The notes below the pieces were generated by a model. The model was not told the DNA's origin. It did no database searches and saw nothing but the letters and a program-made list of their open reading frames with translations. Below are positions 59,283 through 64,000 of a stretch of 64,000 nt of DNA, piece after piece; position 1 is the first letter of the stretch; each line of letters begins with the position of its first letter. The position numbers were made by a program, and so were the translations under genes. Source of the DNA: Benincasa hispida (lineage: Eukaryota > Streptophyta > Magnoliopsida > Cucurbitales > Cucurbitaceae); contig NC_052359.1 in assembly GCF_009727055.1 (NCBI RefSeq), forward strand, positions 20,443,682 through 20,507,681. The letters are read 5' to 3'.

Positions 59283-60081
59283 ACAGCTTTATAGATATTA
59301 CAATTGTTCTAAAGTACTACAAATGATCTGATCCTGATCATTCATGTGGATATATGTCAGCGAGGGTATTCCATACAAAGAAGTTTGTATAAGATCAAAC
59401 CACGAAATGACTAGTCTCATTTATAACACCGTACATAATAGAGATTTACATTTCACCAGGATGACCATAGATAACATAACCTGAATCATGAGTGAGTTGT
59501 GGACTCTTGCTTATGAAGGTGGTCCTTTGATTTGTATGGATGAGAGTGGCCAGATCGTCGACTCAACAAGCCTACCATTTTGTGGATTCGTCTGATTGGG
59601 GAGCTACGAATACAACTACAAAAGAAGGAATTCACTCCTACTTCAATGTCGGGGTAAGTAGATAAATTGATTTCTTAAGAGCTGATTTTAGGCCTTAAAC
59701 AATGTGGCACCACACTCTCTCCTTGCCCGAAAGGGGTTTGATCATAGCTAGACTATGATTTATTGTTCATTAGAAGAATCAGTGGTACTTAAGGCGTTAA
59801 ATGTAAATACAAGGCCAAAATGGTAATTTTGACCTAGTTGTACTTACGAGCAATTTGTGAAGGGTCATCGTACTGTTGATTAGTTATATCCAATGGACAT
59901 AGAAATATATCTGTAGTGTAAAAAGTGCAACTGTCGATCTTTAGAAGAGTGCCCGACAGTTAACAGATGGTGAATATTTTAATTAAAGGAGTTTAATTAA
60001 TTACTCATGTACCATTGGATCTTCAATGGGAATAAATGAGAATCAATTTTTGCTTTTAATTTGAAAATTAATTGAGGGAAT

Positions 60082-60190
60082 TAATTATATATGATATAAT
60101 TAATTTAATCTAATTATATATGATATAATTAATTTAATCTAATTATATATGATATAATTAATTTAATCTAATTATATATGATATAATTAT
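60082..60190 (+). repeat. 29-bp tandem repeat, about four copies
   Basis: Units begin 'taattatatatgatataa' at 60082, 60111, 60140 and 60169 (period 29). Single units of this kind occur in the other LTRs. The last unit runs into the target duplication of the MITE. Confidence 0.9.
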
Positions 60191-60194
60191 TATA

Positions 60195-60526
60195 GGGACA
60201 ATTACAAATATAGACATTAGAACAAAAGTATTAGTAGATATAACATAATGTAAAAAAAATTGCAAATATGGACAAATTTAAATAGTCTATCAGTGATAGA
60301 TCATATAGGAGTCTATCAGTGATAGATCATATAGGAGTTTATTAATGATAGACCATATCACTGGTAAGAGTCTATCAACGGTAGAAGTCTATCGCTGATA
60401 GACTTGGGTGTCTATCAAAGATAGAAGTCTATCGCTGATAGACTTGTCTATATTTGTAATTTTTTTAAATGATGTTATACACGTAGTTATTATTCTTAAA
60501 AATGCTATCAATTGCAATTACCCCAT
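60195..60526. mobile_element. Mutator-type MITE, copy 2 (332 bp)
   Basis: Flanked by the perfect 9-bp direct repeat ATTATTATA (60186-60194 and 60527-60535). Ends GGGACAATTACAA and, reversed, GGGGTAATTGCAA form an imperfect terminal inverted repeat. Internal 'tctatc(a/g)(g/c)tgataga' palindromes are repeated; a 26-base unit with 'tcatataggag' occurs twice. Same family as 25728-25987. It inserted into an LTR, so it is younger than that LTR. Confidence 0.9.
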
Positions 60527-61345
60527 TATTATAATGTATATGATACATTGTAATAGAAAGTTTATTCCAAAGGAAATAAATATTTCAATATGATTCAAAT
60601 ATTAATTATATGAATTTGATTCATTTAATTAAACTTAATAAAAATGAGATTTATATTAAATGTCATTATTGAGAGAATAGAAACCATAGGTTATATTGTA
60701 TTTGATACAATATAGAATCTATAGGTTATATGTTATATTTGATATAACAAATATATATATATATAATTATAGGATAAGGTAGTTACCATATAAATATATA
60801 TTAAATTGATTTATGAAAAAAATTAATTTATTTTAAAAATCATTTTGGGAGGGAGTTGTAACTCCCTTCCCCTTTTTGCTCTCTAAAAACGTGATAGTGG
60901 GAAGAAATAGAGAGAAGTTGTTATTCTTCTCCTTGGTGTGTTTTTTCACAAAAAAATAGTGACACATAAAATTTCTGTGAAAAAATGGAATATCATCTTT
61001 TTCTCTCAAAACTCTCTCAAATCCCTCCTTTTCCAAAATAGTCAGAGGCCACAAAACTTCTGGATTCTCATCTAGAGAATATAGAGGAAGCTTTCGTGGT
61101 GTTGTCCTCATATAAGTCTAAAGAGTTCAAGATTGTTCTTGACAAGATTCAGAGAAGGAATTTCGTGAAGAACTGTACTTCAAGGGTAAAGTTTCTTAAA
61201 TCCTTTTATTTTTTTGTAATAATGCATGCTGTAATTTTGTTTTAAATGCATAATCTATATGTACTTGTTGTAAAATTTATGATCTGTAAATTTTGGGTAT
61301 TTGCTCCGATCCCATGTTTCCGCTCAAGGACCTTCAATGGTTCCT

Positions 61346-63051
61346 TCAATACAAATACCATTCGTAAGGGGACACAAGCAAAGGTGTCTCAAGGCTGAGT
61401 ATAGATATCATGGTGTGAACTTTTAGGGAGAAACGTGAAAAGGTAAAATGAAGTATCACATACCCCATTTTCCTTTTACTGATCTGTAAATTTTGTATAA
61501 TTTTCCCAAAAGTAACACTTACTTTGAATGGTTAAATAACTTTAATTAACATTTATTAAACACTTTAATAAACCTCAATCAACCATTGTATGCTTGTAAC
61601 AAATCTATCTAATTTACCTTTCCAGGTAAGTTCCCAGGTAGGGGTGTTACATTTCCATCAACGTAAATACCCTAGCCTAGATAGAACTAACCTTAGACAA
61701 AAGCTCCCTTATAGATACATTTGTTACAGATTTAGTTTTTAATTAAGAATCAGTTTAATCCTATTAAATTGATTAAAAGATTAAACTTAATTTCTAATCT
61801 TATTAGATAAGTGATTTTAGGTTTATGTGAATCATATTTTAAAACTATTTTAAAAAATGATTTTAACATAATGTTTGCATGCAATTCTGAATTATTGATT
61901 TTAGTTTCTAATTCATTTAACTATAAATTTTATAAAATAAATGAAATAAATTAAAACATACAATTGCATTTATTGACACACTTAGTAAATTATAACAATT
62001 ATAAATTACCTAAGGTAGTGTCATGCTTTATGCAATTTCAATTATATTATTAACCATATATAACACTTATATAATAAGGTAATGAAATAATTAATAAAAT
62101 CCATCCATACATACGTTCAACTATATATTATAACACTTATAATATAAACGATGCTTGACTATGTTATTAATGCATGCAAACATATACTATAATACTTATA
62201 TTATATGATGCATGAACATACTATACAATAAAATCATGCAACCATATATTATAACATTTATAATATAAATGATGCATGAAAGTAAATGCATAACCTAGAG
62301 TGAGATTTTATATTATATGACATACATTATGATATTTATATAATAACAAATAGATCATACATTATATGCATAATTTAAAACAATTAATGGACCGAGATTT
62401 GACACTTAAACAATTAATTAAACTAATATAACACTTATATTAATTTAATTAATTAAAAAAATCTAACTATTACATAATAATAGTCAATCAGTTCGAAAAC
62501 AAGTGAATTGGGTCTTGAACCGCTCGAACCGAATCGTCTAGCTTCCGAACTGCTCAAACTGATCGAATCGCAAGCGAACCAATTGGATCATAAACTAAAC
62601 CGAGCGAGAATCGGTTTGTTCTTTCCATCTCTGAGCATTGCAACACTATGAAAAGAACAAATTGTTCTTCCGTTATCGCAACATTGCAATACTAGGGCAC
62701 AATGTTGCAATGCGGCGGTACAGACAATACTATACAACTGCGATCTTCTTCGAAACTCCTTTGATTTTGGCCCCGTTTTCTCTAGAATTCAACCGGAACA
62801 ACCACGAACGACACAATACAGACCAAATACAGACTTCGTAAGAATAATTATGCCTAAAACACGGGTTCTTACAAATAAAATTTACAAAAAAAAAAGCTAT
62901 AAAACTAGATCCAATCCCGAAAACATCCATAATTGTAAACAATACATTCTATTCATTCATCAACTATGAATTCAATACAAAATGCAAAAATTTCACCAAG
63001 AAACTGTAAATAACATTTTGAAAAATTAGAAAATTTTGGGCCAAAAACCCT
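61346..63051 (-). mobile_element. Copia leader, minus strand, second diverged copy
   Basis: Diverged relative of the leader at 56846-58332: 'ggtgtctcaaggctgagtat' near 61384, 'ccaggtaagttcccagg' near 61622, then AT-rich DNA with 'ataacacttataatataa' repeats (62040-62330). No coding sequence. Confidence 0.75.
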
Positions 63052-63063
63052 ACTCTGATACCA
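63052..63063 (-). promoter_or_regulatory. Copia primer-binding site, minus strand
   Basis: Minus strand TGGTATCAGAGT, one base from the standard site, two bases from the LTR. Confidence 0.85.
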
Positions 63064-63065
63064 AT

Positions 63066-64000
63066 TAAAGGAACCGGTTAAGGTTCGTGAGTGGAAGCGA
63101 GGATCGATCCCAAAATCCCAATTTTTACAGAATGTTAAATTTTATAGAATAATACAAAAACATTATGCATTAAAAAAAATTACAACATACTAATGAAAAT
63201 TGAAGAGAAAGATAAGGAGGCTTACCCTTGAAGATCTAATCTTCTCATATGATTTCTCCTCTCCAAAATGGCCACGAACTCGAAACTCTAATTTGGACAC
63301 CACCACAAAAGCTTCCCTTGTATTCTCTAGGATGAGAATCCATGGAGTTGTGAGCTCTTGAAATTTTGGAAAAGAGGGAAAAATAAAAGTTTGTGAGAGG
63401 AAGAGGGGAAGAACTGAGAACTTTTCTCGGAGAAATTCTATATATTTCTCCATAAATCTCTAGAGAGAAGAAGAAGGTGATAACCAACCACCATGCACAC
63501 CCCTCACTCTTGCACGTTGTAGAGACAAAAAGTGGAGGGAGTTACTGAAGGATCTCATACCGAGAGTTCCATGAGCGGGCTTAGATCGCTTCGATTTCAC
63601 AGTGACCGAAACATAAATGATTTACATTCCATACTAACAGTTATGCATATTAAACTCATAATTGGCATGCGCAGAATACAATAAAACATAGAGAAAAGAG
63701 GTTCATACCAAAGGAAGACTATCTTCATATGTGTGAACCCAAAGTAGCGAAAAAATTTCCATCGATCTACCAGCACCCGATCGTACATGAACATGGCCGT
63801 GGGGACAACACCACCACAAGGGAATCTCGGGTATCTTCGACGTCAAAAACCCAAAGAGTGGGCTCAGTGAGTTTGGTAGAGGACGACAAGAAGACGTCGT
63901 GTAGACAATAAGCGCGGGTGAGAAGAACTCTACTATCATATAGCGAAGACGCTTATCGTATAATAGAGCTACACGATCGTTTAGGAAAGAGGTATACGAT
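63066..64000 (-). mobile_element. 5' LTR (partial) of a further minus-strand copia element
   Basis: U5/R part of the copia LTR, reversed, running off the window. Blocks 'ggatgagaatccatggagttg' (63330) and an ACGATCG-type cluster at 63940-64000 match the family. A second R/U5-like block near 63580-63860 ('gatcgcttcgatttcacagtga') suggests another LTR piece joined near 63550. Confidence 0.65.

Larger units (their letters stand above)
59287..61345 (+). mobile_element. Plus-strand copia LTR fragment, diverged subfamily
   Basis: Starts within the LTR (about 330 bases from the family start) and runs to 'ggttccttca' near 61345. It holds a 29-bp tandem repeat and a MITE. No primer site follows; reversed leader sequence does. 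U5 blocks such as 'ggattctcatctagagaatat' and 'ggtgttgtcctcat' match the other LTRs. Confidence 0.75.

Noticed and set aside
1..64000. tRNA, rRNA, telomere or centromere satellite sequences
   Set aside because: None seen; the only tRNA-like matches are retrotransposon primer-binding sites, and tandem repeats are short and local.

Overview
This window is repeat-rich nuclear DNA from a flowering plant. I found no intact host gene. Almost everything is layers of transposable elements: Ty1/copia and Ty3/gypsy (Athila-like) LTR retrotransposons, a large Mutator-like DNA transposon (MULE) carrying a captured Ulp1-type SUMO protease gene, two copies of a Mutator-like MITE, and a probable CACTA relic. 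Evidence for a plant: initiator-Met and Asp tRNA primer sites, Athila-type and SIRE-type pol proteins, and DUF1985/Ulp1 genes inside a MULE. Ulp1-bearing MULEs are best known from melon and Arabidopsis, so a cucurbit is my guess, from memory only.

Layout. 1-1880: decayed SIRE-type copia pol. 2118-3665: copia LTR fragment. 3700-5891: complete solo LTR with 5-bp target duplications. About 6.1-13.49 kb: MULE with a rightward transposase pseudogene and a leftward, convergent DUF1985-Ulp1 pseudogene, separated by tandem repeats. 13.5-15.6 kb: copia LTR pieces. 15.8-20.5 kb: copia pol plus truncated 3' LTR. 20.5-26.4 kb: AT-rich non-coding DNA with a CACTA-like relic and a MITE.

26.4-59.3 kb is a nest. 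The outermost element is a minus-strand copia element (LTR fragment 58347-59282, PBS, leader, gag, start of pol to about 26400). A minus-strand Athila-like gypsy element (26542-42881) sits in its gag-pol region. A nearly complete plus-strand copia element (44318-56845) sits in its leader. That copia element's own leader holds a truncated third gypsy element (48093-50727). 59.3-64 kb repeats a similar arrangement: plus LTR fragment, minus leader, minus LTR.

Assembly warning. Inside the gypsy element, 31034-37007 is an inverted near-copy of about 37.16-43.24 kb, arranged around a 25-N gap. The plus arm differs from the minus arm by scattered single-base deletions. The exact 38-bp Nextera mate-pair junction adapter is embedded at 38268-38305, between two near-identical 88-bp segments. 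This part should be treated as a probable assembly artefact. The stretch 54.15-55.68 kb also looks poorly polished.

The proteins form no working host pathway. Each set (gag, protease, integrase, RT, RNase H; or transposase plus Ulp1) belongs to its own element, and all are broken by stops, frameshifts or lost catalytic residues. The gypsy integrase fragment at 30018-30449 is an exception in that it keeps its D,D(35)E residues. I found no convincing new biological system. The most interesting biology is the Ulp1-bearing MULE, the MITE family with perfect 9-bp target duplications, and dense ACGATCG-type motif arrays in the LTRs and leader of one copia family.
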